The notes: a model not told the origin generated them from the letters alone. 64,000 nucleotides of DNA from Apodospora peruviana (GCA_033439685.1 JAUEDM010000007.1:1054001-1118000); one strand, 5' to 3'; positions 12,230-22,880 are shown, counted from the first letter of the stretch. Numbers and translations are program-made.

Positions 12230-15200
12230 ATGCAGCAGTTTGACGACTGCCCGATCAAAGATTTCCGGATGTCTTCGGCTAGACTTCACCACATACAACC
12301 CACTAGCTCACCGCCATCTCCCAAGCACCACTTTTGGCACAAAGCAGCCAACGCAATTCACCTCTCTGCTATCGACTTCCTCCCAACCTCCATCAATTGC
12401 GCAAACAGCCATATGAGCTTTATCACTGCCCGCGACATGGATTTTACTCCGGAAACATCACACAAACGGCGGCGCAGCACGCATACATGCTCACCAGCTC
12501 CACAGAGAACACGCCGTAATGGCGCTCCAAATCACTCTCTGGAGGCAACTATCGATCGAATAAAACGCGAGCCAGTGGGCTCGGATCCCAAAGACGCCTT
12601 TACCAGCAATATATGGCCAAGCGTACGGAACGGATACGACAACATGAGGGAGGAACTGGAAAAGTTATGTAAAAATGCTCTCCAGAGCATGAATATCAAA
12701 AGCCAAGTACAGAGCAGAACCAAGGCCACGGAATCTATCAAAGCATCGCTTGATCGGCGCGAGAAGGTGTTGCCAAAGCACCAAAAGCAGTTCGAGAATT
12801 TCTCCGAAATATTCAATGCGATTCATGACCTTGTTGGGGTCAGAATCATACTGGAATACCCAGACGATATACAGAAAGCCATTCGGTTCATCGAAGAGAC
12901 TTTCCAAAAGGAGACAGACCCGGTCGTCTTCCAATTTGACCGTGAGGTCGGCCAACACTGGAAAACATGGTTCGGAGCCTACCAGACTCTCAATTACCGA
13001 CTCCGCCTGAAAAATGACAAATCCGAAACCCTTTCTCAGTTCCGCGGCGTCCTGTTCGAGATACAGCTTACAACAATTGCCGAGCATCTGTACAACAAAT
13101 TTGCACATCCACTCTTGTACAAGGACTCCGGTGGCACTCTTAGTCGCCAAGATGAGATGGTGATCGACATGTCGCATGGTATATCTCTTTGCTATTCACT
13201 CTGCTTGATGTACATGAAGGAAAAACTAGGGAAGAGCTCAGGTAAAATCAAGCACAAGGATGATTTAGTGGCTACAACAACTCTATTTCATGAGAGCCTG
13301 ACGAAAGGGGCAAGCTTCGACAATTTTGTCAAGCCTAAAGGTCCTACAACAGCACTTGATATTCCTCCCGGGGCATACAAGTCCGCTGCCGATCTCAGAG
13401 AATGGATAGACGGAAAAATAAAGTATGCAATCCCCTGACTTCTAACATAATGGGTTCTAACAATCAGTAGCGACATTCTTACCGAAGTACGCTCTACTTC
13501 GCAAACAATCCGTGAAGCAGTGCTCTCCAAGCTCCCTGTTGCTGAGAGCGCGGCTTTCGACTCACATGCCGAGGAGCACAACGCACGATGCCACCCCGAC
13601 ACCCGAACCGAGCTCCTCAGCCAAATTCAGAATTGGGCAAACAATCCTCAAGCCGAGAGCATATTCTGGCTAAACGGTATGGCAGGGACGGGGAAATCCA
13701 CCATCTCCCGGACAGTGGCGGAGTCGTTCGCAGATAGCGGTCTACTTGGCGCGAGCTTCTTCTTCAAACGGGGGGAGGGCGACCGTGGTAAAGCCGCCTT
13801 GATTTTCCCTACAATTGCCAGCCAGCTTGTGTGCAAAATCCCTACCCTGGCGCCACGTGTCAGAAAGGCCATCGACACCGATCCGGCCGTTCCTACGAAG
13901 GCACTGAGAGATCAATTTGAGAAGCTCATTCGCCAACCTCTCAGCTGCATTCAGTACGCCACAGCAATTGTAATCGTCATCGACGCTCTCGACGAATGCG
14001 ATAGAGCTAACGACGTACAGACTATCATCTCTATACTTGCCCAAGAAAACACGCAATCCTCAGTACGTTTGAGGGTTTTCATCACTAGCCGGCCTGAGCT
14101 ACCCATTCGCCTTGGCTTTGAAGACGTCCAAGGAAGGTACGAGGGCCTAGTTCTGCACCAAATACCTGAGCCGATCGTCAAGCACGATATATCCGTATTC
14201 CTAGGCCATGAACTCGTGCGAATTAGGGACGCATACAATACCCAGGTTCCCAAGAGCTTAAAACTGCCACTAGGTTGGCCCGGCGAAGATGTCGTTCGGA
14301 GTCTGGCTCAGATGGCCGTCCCACTCTTCATTTTTGCTGCAACCGCATGCCGTTTTATTGCAGATCCGGCATGGTCAAATCCAGCTAACCAGCTGAAGAA
14401 AATCCTTCACTATCAGGCGAGAACCTCTGCTTACGAGCTCGATAAACTCGACGCGACATATCTCCCCATTCTCGACCAGCTTACTGTCGGACGTACCAAC
14501 CTACAGAAGAGCCGCTTATTGGCTGAGTTTCGAGATGCCATTGGCCCTATCGTTCTCCTTACTCAGCCACTTTCAGTGCCATCGCTCGCACGGCTTCTCA
14601 ATATCCCCCCTACAGCTATATACGGCAAGCTCAACTCTCTCCACTCCGTCCTAGATATTCCCTCGGAGGAAGATGCCCCAGTCAGACTCTTTCACCTGTC
14701 ATTCCGCGACTTCCTCATTGATCCGACCAAGCGTACCACGAATGACTTTTGGATCAATGAGATAAAATATCACAAGACGCTTGCGGATCGATGTCTCCAA
14801 GTTATGAACCAACACCTCAAGAGAGATATCTGCAATTTACAGATGCCGGGAAAGCTACGGTCAGAAGTCAATCAGCGAACTATCGACGCCGCTCTGCCGC
14901 CTGAGGTCCAGTACTCCTGTCAGTACTGGGTCCACCACCTGAAGGAGAGTAAAGAAAGGGTACAGGATGGCGGCCCAGTCCACAGCTTCCTGACGAGCCA
15001 TCTCCTTCATTGGCTTGAAGCGCTTGGCCTTATAGGTCGTATCTCGGAGAGTATCGGCATAGTAGACGATTTGTTAGCCCTTAGTGTATGTTGCGCCCTT
15101 GCCCACTGTCCCGAAACATACTAACATCGCTTTTCAGTCTGCAGACGCCGTTGAGATATCAGGATTTCTCCGCGATATAAGAAGGGTTATTCTAAGCAGT

Positions 15201-15866
15201 CGGTCAATCATCGATATAGCACCTCTTCAAGTATACGCTTCAGCACTTGTGTTCAGCCCGACCCGCAGTATAACCAGAGATCTATTCAAGCAAGAAGAAC
15301 CAAAGTGGATTACTTCCGGGCCAATTGTAGAAGGTAATTGGAATGCGTGCCTACAGACGTTAGAAGGGCATGGCAGTTCCGTCAACTCCGTCGCGTTCTC
15401 TCCCGACTCGAACCTCGTTGTATCTGGGTCAGATGACAACACCGTCAAGATCTGGGATGTCGCGACGGGCGCTTGCACAAAGACGTTAGTAGGGCATAGC
15501 AGTTACGTCAACTCCGTCGCGTTCTCTCCCGACTCGAACCTCGTTGTATCCGGGTCAGATGACAGCACCGTCAAGATCTGGGATGTCGCGACGGGCGCTT
15601 GCACAAAGACGTTAGAAGGGCATAGCCGTGCCGTTATGTCCTCGAAGTTATCTACCTCCTGGTCCGAAGACGCGAAAACCCCTTATCGCTTAGAATATAG
15701 TATAGACTCGAACAATAGGTGGATTACAAGGGGCTTAGAAAACTGGCTGTGGCTGCCTCCGGGATGTCGACCGGGAACTTCGGCTGTAACAGCATCTACA
15801 ATTGCTATTGGCTGTTTGTCGGGACGTGTTTTAATTATCACGGTCGCGACAGACAACTACAACTGA
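12230..15866 (+). CDS. NLR-like protein: RelA/SpoT-like domain - NACHT - WD40
   Basis: Three exons, 12230-13422, 13468-15085 and 15138-15866, give 1179 aa in one frame. Later in-frame ATGs at about 12269 and 12412 are possible starts. Residues about 125-345 resemble the (p)ppGpp synthetase fold of RelA/SpoT proteins: SRTKATESIKASL, then IHDLVGVRII, then YQTLNY, then FEIQLTTIAEHLYNKFAH. The Glu of the EIQ motif is kept, but the usual His of YxSxHY is Asn here. NACHT follows: P-loop GMAGTGKST at about 468-476, Walker B VIVIDALDECD, and FITSRPEL. The C terminus has only two full WD40 units plus a partial one, then an ending block with the WITRGLENWLWLPP motif. RelA/SpoT modules are known as occasional N-terminal domains of fungal NLRs; whether this one makes nucleotide alarmones is unknown. 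The gene lies wholly inside the HET insertion. Confidence 0.85.
15357..15608 (+). repeat. Two tandem 126-bp WD40 repeats, nearly identical
   Basis: Units 15357-15482 and 15483-15608 are 42 codons each and differ at five bases. Four changes alter the residue (Glu/Val at repeat position 3, Gly/Ser at 6, Ser/Tyr at 8, Asn/Ser at 28) and one is silent. The third unit starts at 15609 and degenerates after about 10 codons. High identity between units with amino-acid-changing differences is the hallmark of the diversifying repeat arrays of the HET-E/HET-D (NWD) family. The low copy number could be real, or an assembly collapse of a longer array. Confidence 0.85.
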
Positions 15867-16795
15867 TCTCTCTCTTTTTTTTCTATCATAGCGTGCCACA
15901 GGAGGGGTACGGGGGGCTCTCTTAATATTCTAGAATCTTCCATATCTTAATGTCATGCAGATCTGCATCCACCTACAGTTACCTAGAAGAAAAGACTAGT
16001 AGTGGCTGGAATGCACTAGAAAATGGGATTGTCAACTTCGCCACCAGGGTCGCCACCAGGGTCGCCACCCTTTACTACCATAAGAAATTGCAACGCCAAA
16101 TGCGCTGTAGTTACAAGACAACACTGCTCACAACGTGTAATGGAAGAAGGAGGGTTTGGGTGTGTTAAGGTAATTTCATTGAAGCCATGTTCTTTCACTT
16201 CCGTGGGCAGGCCAAGCTCCCATCTTGTAGCCGACTCTTGGTTCCTGTCTGGCCACCTTGCCCAACTCTATTTAACTTCATGACGTATGATGCCCTCAGT
16301 TCTATGCATTCGTTACCGATGGCGCCTTGGTTTCACGCATCCGATGTCTTCATTGCCGATGACGCCCTCGTGGACTGCCGACATCTATGGGTCTCTACTA
16401 ACAGTGAGTCTTTGTTGATTTTTTTATTCTTATTCTCTGATATACATGCGACTATTCTTCTCTGCAATTTGATAGTCTAACAGTATCTATGTTAATCCCT
16501 GTTTTAATAATAAGTTTTTTAGTTCATATTTACTCTCCCCTGAACTGGTGTGAGTGGGTCTATGTGGGGCGCCCCTTTCACTCCGCCGTATCAGAGCTAG
16601 TCTGACTTCCAATTGGTTGTTCTGCCATGGTTCCGATAGTGTTGGTTATCAGTGCCCACTTATCGGAGCTTGCAGCCAATTACCTGTTATGCACAATGCG
16701 GGATGGGGCTTGGCGGCCGGAAACGGGTATAACGGATAAGATTGGCTGGTGCTTCAAATCTGCAAGATCACATCCATCTCTGAACCACACCAGGA
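15867..16795. other. Right part of the insertion, non-coding
   Basis: This is downstream of the WD40 gene and presumably holds its 3' UTR. A small 12-bp tandem repeat (CGCCACCAGGGT, about 2.5 copies) lies at 16039-16068. No gene or transposon end is recognised. Confidence 0.4.
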
Positions 16796-16806
16796 CAGTT
16801 CCTGGA
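16796..16806. repeat. 11-bp direct repeat, right copy (putative target-site duplication)
   Basis: CAGTTCCTGGA on the plus strand, identical to 10792-10802. It is the last piece of the N-terminal HET half before similarity stops abruptly; the next codons (SWCGSE) do not resemble HET proteins. Confidence 0.65.
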
Positions 16807-17278
16807 GTGTCCATCCACGTGTGAACCAGCGGCAGTGCGCGTATTTTTCCACTCGTTCGGCCAGCGGGGGTTCACTTGTGTTGCTTTGGGAGTTGTTGTC
16901 GTTGCTGTCCTCCTCCTTTGTCTTTCTGTTCGTGCCACTGCCGGTCGTCTTGAGGTCTGATAAATACGCGTAGCAGACGGCAGACTGCGAATACCATGCA
17001 AACATGGAGTTGATGGCCTCGGTCAGCTCGGCGCTGCTTGGTCTTGTCGATGCAACAGGTGTCGACCCATGCCCATTCGATCTTGGACGCCCGCGCAAGA
17101 CGACAGGTGTGCTTAATCTTGGCGAATCCCTTTTTCTTGGAGACCTCGGCCCGTGGCAGCTGCGCGATATACTGGAAGCTGACCTCTTCCTCCTCCACGT
17201 GTGCGACAGGATGGCGTAGCGCGGGATCCTGCCCATAAACTCCTCGAGCTCGAACGTTTTGGTGTTGATTAGGCGCAT
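16796..17278 (-). pseudogene. HET-domain protein, N-terminal half (pseudogene)
   Basis: It starts at ATG 17278 with MRLINTKTFELEEF and IPRYAILSHTW, the standard beginning of a HET-domain protein. The frame then slips by one base at SHTW (a G appears missing near 17195). The slipped frame reads EEEEVSFQYIAQ, KIKHTCRLA and WAWVDTCCIDKT. An extra base after CCIDKT returns it to the first frame: SSAELTEAINSMFAWYSQSAVCYAYLSDL, in pieces under 20 residues, then CRWFTRGWTLQEL. Here the gene is cut by the insertion. The two shifts compensate each other but would scramble about 50 residues of the HET core. The rest of the gene is at 9537-10802. Confidence 0.8.
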
Positions 17279-17757
17279 CTTGGAACAAACTCCTAAGAAT
17301 CAGGGGTAATCTACATGCAAGTCTCTGATGATCGGAGTATGAAGATACCAGCATGTTGTGAGATGATTTTCTTGCTGTTGTCTGGTCCGGGAGGAATAAG
17401 AGCTCAGCTGCAATCCGGTTGCATCGTTGCTCCGCCTTCATGCAATCGGGCAGTGCTATCCGTACTGGGGATCCCATTTACGTTTCAATTGCATCACTTG
17501 AGAACCAATCACTCGGTGGGGATCTTGAGTGTCATGTTCCACACGCTACACCATTTCACAACCACTCATAGAATACAAGTAAACAAAACTGCTTGGCACA
17601 CGCGCGGCTTCTAGTGATCAGGTAGTCTCACTCTCATGCAGCCATTCACAACGAGGGTTTCACTTCACTTGATAGTCTTGTTATGACAGCTGTCTCCTAT
17701 TTTAAGGTAACCTTTACTGTCAATCAGTCCATTTATCCGTACGGCATCCAACCATCA
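17279..17757. other. Intergenic, probable HET promoter region
   Basis: This spacer lies upstream of the HET start codon (17278) and downstream of the 363-aa gene. I recognise nothing beyond likely regulatory DNA. Confidence 0.4.
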
Positions 17758-18849
17758 TCATGGAAAATACCCCACAACCGCCGACGGATCAACAACGGCA
17801 CGCGTCCTGCGCACCAGCTCGCACGTCTCCTCAAAGTCTGGCGGCGCAAGACCATCACCTCTGGCCGTACCGTCGGTGTCTGATGGTCGAATCCCCAACC
17901 GCTGGACAGAAGGCAGAATGCACGCGACATCGTAACCAGCACCACCGCCATCGTCCATCCCGTTCCTGAAGATGGGCACCGACGGCCATGGGTACGCGGC
18001 GTGCCTGCCGCTGGCGCGATACTCGAGCCGTTGCCGCGGCGCCACGATCCACACAGGCAGGGGATCATTGTCGCCACCATCAGCCTCGTCGCTCACGCCG
18101 ATCACGACTTCGTAGTCGGTGACCTCGGTTCGCGGCTTTCCGTCCTGGAAATACTGCGGGTGGCGACCGACGCTGGTGACCAGGAGCATGCCCAGCGTCA
18201 TGCCGAGCTTGGGAAATTCTTGAATCCTGTTATCGCTGCTAGCGGAAGAAGGCTCATAAGGGACCCGAGTCCGGAGGCGGAAGAGCGTGTCGCCGCAGCC
18301 GGCCACGCCGTCCTCGTCCCAGGGCGGTGGCTTGAAGCTGGGGCAGAAAATTTTGGGCAGCATCGTTCTGGGGAACGCGCAGCCGCCGAGGCCGGCTTCT
18401 ACCTGGTAGATGCGGCCGTACGGGTCGGTGAAGAGCGGGATCAAACACTCGGGTTGGGAGCCGGGGTCGCTCAGAGCGTTGATCTGGGCGTCGGAGCGGA
18501 CTTGGAGCAAATCCAGCAGGCCCATGGCATGCGAACCGTCGGGGTCTTGCTGTTGCCGCTGGTGGCGACCTCCACCGACTAAGGAGGCAAGCATGCACAT
18601 CCACTCCCGGGTGGTAGTGTCGTTGTACAGCTCCGCGTTTGTGCGGCAGTCGCCGGGCTCGCGGACCGTGTCGGCCAGGAAGTCGACAAAGTACTCTTCC
18701 TCTTCAATGACGATGTGGTCTTGGTGGTCGTCATGCGGCAGATAGTTGATGGTTGGTCCGTAGTTGTCATCGTCATCGTAGTCGTCGTCCCGATTGCCTG
18801 GATCCGCTACGTCCAGCGCATCTGATGAAGTGTGGTTGGGTGGATCCAT
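17758..18849 (-). CDS. Hypothetical protein, 363 aa
   Basis: A single-exon frame runs from ATG 18849 to a stop at 17758. Its first 60 residues are very acidic (runs of Asp and Glu, with DDDYDDDD-like stretches). A globular-looking part follows, with conserved-looking blocks such as IPLFTDPYGRIYQVEAGLGG and LPKIFCPSFKPPPW. No signal peptide or membrane segment is visible. I do not recognise the family. The long frame and composition argue that it is real, but an intron or later start cannot be excluded. Confidence 0.65.
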   Translation of the reverse strand: MDPPNHTSSDALDVADPGNRDDDYDDDDNYGPTINYLPHDDHQDHIVIEEEEYFVDFLADTVREPGDCRTNAELYNDTTTREWMCMLASLVGGGRHQRQQQDPDGSHAMGLLDLLQVRSDAQINALSDPGSQPECLIPLFTDPYGRIYQVEAGLGGCAFPRTMLPKIFCPSFKPPPWDEDGVAGCGDTLFRLRTRVPYEPSSASSDNRIQEFPKLGMTLGMLLVTSVGRHPQYFQDGKPRTEVTDYEVVIGVSDEADGGDNDPLPVWIVAPRQRLEYRASGRHAAYPWPSVPIFRNGMDDGGGAGYDVACILPSVQRLGIRPSDTDGTARGDGLAPPDFEETCELVRRTRAVVDPSAVVGYFP

Positions 18850-20615
18850 CGGATGTCTTCTTGACGAGCCAGCACTTAATGAATCCCGAAGAATGGAAAG
18901 ACGACAAGTTTTTCGGAGGATGAGTCAATCACACTGTGTAGGTCCAGATTATTGTATCTTGAATAAAGAGAACACGCATGGATAGTATTCTTATGTATCG
19001 GAAGGACGAGGAGCGGAACTTGGAGATGATGGATGCGTGAAACTGAAAGAGGAATTCTGCCAGATGAGTGAATGTGTGGACTTAAATGCCGAGTTGTGAG
19101 TTGTTCAATGGATGCGGATGGGATACGGATCCATATCCACATTACGGAGGTTAACCTTCCTGATGACCTTAAAATAAAGGCCTACGCCACAGTGGGGCTG
19201 ACACCACTGAGAGTCTGAGAATATGCGGAGGTGCCCTCTGGCAGGTCTCGAGGAGCGGACTCATTGGACTCTCCACTCCAACAGGAAGGAAACACACGCG
19301 TAAATCTGCCAAGAGTCATATCAAGCTAGGAGTGGACAAAACGCGCCAACTTCCAAGGAACCTGTACTACGGCGGCTCTATAGCCGCGGGCCCTGGCCAT
19401 TTCCCGTGCCACAGCACTTCAGGAAGTTTAGGTTACCTTGACGGAACATGCAGCTCCACTAATCTCTAATAATACCACAAGACTATCTGGGACGATCTGG
19501 TGAATACTACAGAGCAATCGGTCCAATAAGCGCTCTGAATCTCTCCGGCTCTACCCAATGCCTTTGCATTGGAGATGCGGATACCCGGTATCAGACAGGT
19601 ATAAGGTAAGTGAATCTCATGCTGGCTCCTGGTATGTAAGTCTAAAATCTAGCGACCTCATGGCTCATGGCCGTACTTCCGTAGACACTGCCACAAAGCC
19701 CAAATAAAGGCACATCGGCCTCACTGGCTTCGAGGTTCGCCTCGCCAGCTGCTACAGGATGGTAACACACATGGCTGGGGGCGACCTGGCCCCTGTAGGA
19801 TTTAGCGCTTCAGGGCTGATCTCGATCTCGGCCCCTGGACAGACATAACGGATCGGGACTTGCTTCATGACATACGCTCAGTAAGGTAGGGCTTGCTCTT
19901 CACCCATGTTGATGTTGGGTATTATCGCCGAGCTCCCTCAGGTTCACGTCAGCAAATAGGATCGTCGCATCTGTTGCCCTTGACCGTTTACTTCCATGGC
20001 GAATGGTTCCTATTTCCACACTCCTCGCCCATAATCGCCTATATTTAATTATGTCCACCATGAGTAGAGCCAATCTCCGCGTATGGCACGACCAAGGATT
20101 GTTGCACCTTTTCCTCCTGGGTCTACGATCTGGCCATGTCGTCGTTTCGGCACCGCCTTCCTCGGGACGATCCCAGAGACCCTCAAGGTCACTCGGTGCG
20201 GAGCAGACCGGTATGAGGCCCTTCGTGTTGTCCGTCATGTTTCTATACATTTTTGGTAGCCCATGTGTTAGACCTTCCTCGTTTGACGTGAGTGAGTTCA
20301 TATAAAGGTCGTCGGGGTGATTACTGGAACAAGTCTCCTTTTGCTCACATAATACAATACACACACACAAACACACACATACTTATCTCCAATAATCATC
20401 GACTGTTTTTTTTTTCTTTTTCTTTTTCTTTTTTTGGTTTTCGCTATCACTGATCTGCGGGAATTACTTACTACGACCGCACATTTCTACTTCACGTTAT
20501 CTGGTGGTCAACTTACTGTTCCTGAAGCCACCCCTGATTTTTCTCTTTCAACAACTTCAAATCGCTTCCCTGACCATTAGGGCAGTCCTTCCACGCCCTC
20601 CTTGTATAGCAGATA
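18850..20615. other. Divergent intergenic region with low-complexity tracts
   Basis: This separates two divergent genes and probably holds both promoters. A CA-rich tract lies at about 20358-20382, and a pyrimidine-rich T/CTTTTT tract at about 20406-20435, upstream of the 20616 start. Polypyrimidine tracts are common in fungal promoters and 5' UTRs. I recognise no gene. Confidence 0.5.
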
Positions 20616-22880
20616 ATGGCGGACTCCTATCGCCCCGGCGGTGGTCGTGATCGTAGAGACGACGAGTACGACAGAGAGCGACGAAGACGAGACGAGAGAG
20701 ATGCATATGAAAGAGAGCAACGAAGACGAGAAGAGAGGGATCCATATGAAAGAGAGCAACGAAGACGAGAAGAGAGGGATCCATATGAAGGAGATGATAG
20801 AAGAGACCGAGGTAGAGGGGGATGGGAAGACAGAGATCCAGGTAGGAGAGATCAATCAAGAGATACACTTTGGAGAGATCAATCCAGAGATCCAAGTAGG
20901 AGAGATCAATCCAGAGATCCAAGTAGGAGGGAGCCATTAAGGAACCCAGGTTGGAGAGATGACAATAGAAGCCAGGCCAGTAGTGCTAGTGGTCGAAACT
21001 CGGTTTACGACAACCGAAATCAGCAATCCGGAGGAATACGACAAGACCGGGTTCTGCAAGAACCCCCTCCTCGTCGTTACCCTCCTGCCGGTGGGTCCTC
21101 CCAACGTTCACGTTCCATGCGTCCTCCGCCTAGCCGTCCTGGTCCTCCCCAGCCACTCCAGCCTTACCCGCCTAGTGGGGCTGCTGGACCACCGAAGCCT
21201 CAACAGCCGGGTAGCTCCGATCATTTCTTCTCAGGGGTGAGACTCGACATGATTACTGTAGAGTCTCTGGCGGAGCTGGATGAAGCCGATCGCAACCTCC
21301 GGACGATCGCGAGAGTGGCATGGGGTATACGAAATGACAGTCTCCTCGTTCCATTTATCGTAGAGAACGATGACGAAGTCAAGGGAGCTTTCGAACCGGT
21401 CTATCGTCTTGTGAGAGATCTGGAGAATCTGTACAGATTCTATCGGGAGTACCTGTACAACAACGCTCGAGAACGAGTAGAGAGGAACAACCACGCTATA
21501 GAACGAGCACAGATGGACAACCGCGCTCCACCACCGAGGGACAATCACGCTCGAAGGCTGAGAGATGCGTTGAGAGCAATGCGGGATAGGGATCCGGCAA
21601 AGTTCCCGGACCGGACCGATGCGCAGACGGCCGAGGCTGAAAGAGAGCGCCTGAGAGCCGTCCTCGATGTCCAAAGCGGCCGGCACCAGAACCTCTGCCC
21701 CTTGACAGTCCTGCTGCAGACAGTCTCCGACCTTCTGTCGCGGGCTAGAATTACCCGACCACCACAAACCGAAGATTGGGAAGGACTGGAAATCCTCCAG
21801 CGTCTCTTCGTCTCCATCGTCTACGGCGAGCGCAATGACGGGCCGACCCAGGGCACCTCGGCACCCAGGGCCAGCAGAAGCATGACGGCGGCCCAGAGGC
21901 GCAACGACAGGTCGAGAAAAATCCAACAAGATGATCTCACGGCGGGACAAAAAGTCGAAGGACCTAGGCCGATCCCGCCCCTAGCGACAGTGCCGGTACA
22001 GGGCCAGTCGGATGTCACTCCCGGAATCGCAGGCTGCATTTTGTTCCACTACAATAGAACATACAAAGAATGGATCGTCACCTCGGCCACGCCGCAGTGG
22101 GGCGTTTTCAAGAACCTCAAGAACCTGGGCAAGGCCGTCAGAGACATGGCCATCTTGGAGTTAATCGCCAAGATGCCCGAAAACGCGCGAGAGGAAGTGC
22201 GTCTTTTTGACGCCTGGTCCAAGACTGTGCATGACAAGTTTGATAAGGACCAGAACTTCACCAGGAACTACGATCCCCTGTACAAGCTGAACGACGAGCA
22301 GTTGAGGCGGCTCGATGGTATCATGGCCACCTTCAGACCCGACGCCATGCCCCAGAGATGCTGCCTGACCGACTGGAACCGGCTCCTGGTTCCCTTTGCG
22401 CCCAAGTTTGCGAAAGAGCCGGCCGGCGCAAAGGCGTACCCCCCCTACGCGTGCGCAGAGTACCACTTCTTCATCGTCAACCTCTTCAATCAACTGAAGC
22501 GGGTGGTCAAGTCACGATCGCCTTCTCCTGAGCCTGAGTTTGACAACCGCGTTGGAAGGTCACCGGGCAAGGGCAAAGAACGGGCCTACGAAGGCGGAGG
22601 CGGTCCAAGCGGAGGCGGAGGAAGGAAACCGAAGGCCTTCACGCCCTCGCCGCCTCGGCCCCAGCCGGGTTACTACCCCGAGGACCTACAGGGCGGGCAA
22701 TCGTTTAGCGGCTACGATTCGGCGCGCATAACGGGAGAGGGCCCCGTGAGTCGTCGGCTGGACCGCCCCGGACCCTCAGGGCGAGACATGACCGGCTCGG
22801 GCTATGCTTCGGGCCAGGGATTCGGTAGGGACCCGGTAGAGCGCCTTGCCGATAGGTTTAACAGAACGGGCTTCTATTAA
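20616..22880 (+). CDS. Hypothetical protein, 754 aa, with disordered Arg/Asp/Glu repeat N terminus
   Basis: Single exon, ATG 20616 to stop 22880. Residues 1-120 are a charged, low-complexity region built from tandem units (YEREQRRREERDP, then RRDQSRDPS). Residues 120-200 are Pro/Ser-rich. A predicted ordered core spans about 205-630: it begins at DHFFSGVRLDM, has Leu/Arg-rich helices, and includes FHYNRTYKEWIVTSATPQWG. The tail (about 645-754) is Gly/Pro/Arg-rich. No enzyme motif or membrane segment is seen and I do not recognise the core family. The composition suggests a nuclear or RNA-associated scaffold, but that is only an impression. Confidence 0.7.
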   Translation: MADSYRPGGGRDRRDDEYDRERRRRDERDAYEREQRRREERDPYEREQRRREERDPYEGDDRRDRGRGGWEDRDPGRRDQSRDTLWRDQSRDPSRRDQSRDPSRREPLRNPGWRDDNRSQASSASGRNSVYDNRNQQSGGIRQDRVLQEPPPRRYPPAGGSSQRSRSMRPPPSRPGPPQPLQPYPPSGAAGPPKPQQPGSSDHFFSGVRLDMITVESLAELDEADRNLRTIARVAWGIRNDSLLVPFIVENDDEVKGAFEPVYRLVRDLENLYRFYREYLYNNARERVERNNHAIERAQMDNRAPPPRDNHARRLRDALRAMRDRDPAKFPDRTDAQTAEAERERLRAVLDVQSGRHQNLCPLTVLLQTVSDLLSRARITRPPQTEDWEGLEILQRLFVSIVYGERNDGPTQGTSAPRASRSMTAAQRRNDRSRKIQQDDLTAGQKVEGPRPIPPLATVPVQGQSDVTPGIAGCILFHYNRTYKEWIVTSATPQWGVFKNLKNLGKAVRDMAILELIAKMPENAREEVRLFDAWSKTVHDKFDKDQNFTRNYDPLYKLNDEQLRRLDGIMATFRPDAMPQRCCLTDWNRLLVPFAPKFAKEPAGAKAYPPYACAEYHFFIVNLFNQLKRVVKSRSPSPEPEFDNRVGRSPGKGKERAYEGGGGPSGGGGRKPKAFTPSPPRPQPGYYPEDLQGGQSFSGYDSARITGEGPVSRRLDRPGPSGRDMTGSGYASGQGFGRDPVERLADRFNRTGFY
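20680..20935 (+). repeat. Tandem coding minisatellite in the 754-aa gene
   Basis: Imperfect repeats encode YEREQRRREERDP units (about 39 bp, three copies) followed by shorter RRDQSRDPS units (about 24-27 bp, three to four copies). All unit lengths are multiples of three, so copy-number change would leave the frame intact. Confidence 0.75.

Larger units (their letters stand above)
10803..16795. mobile_element. About 6.0-kb insertion carrying an NLR gene inside a HET gene
   Basis: This segment separates the two halves of one HET gene and is bounded by identical 11-bp direct repeats (10792-10802 and 16796-16806). I see no transposase, reverse transcriptase, long terminal repeat or poly-A tail, and no convincing terminal inverted repeat. 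Its only recognisable gene is the intact RelA/SpoT-NACHT-WD40 gene at 12230-15866, which keeps its introns, so it did not arrive as a processed cDNA. An 11-bp duplication is in the range made by Mutator-like (hAT/MULE-class) elements; assignment to any class is speculation. The alternative is a rearrangement with chance microhomology. Confidence 0.55.

Noticed and set aside
12230..13422. Bacterial origin (recent transfer) of the RelA/SpoT-like exon
   Set aside because: It has a fungal intron in phase with NACHT and no prokaryote-like flanks; old family membership is more likely.
15357..15608. CRISPR-like direct repeats
   Set aside because: The repeats are coding WD40 units without spacers; CRISPR arrays are not expected in fungi.
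10803..16795. Terminal inverted repeats at the ends of the HET insertion
   Set aside because: Only a weak GGTTCA-containing resemblance offset by several bases; not better than chance by eye.
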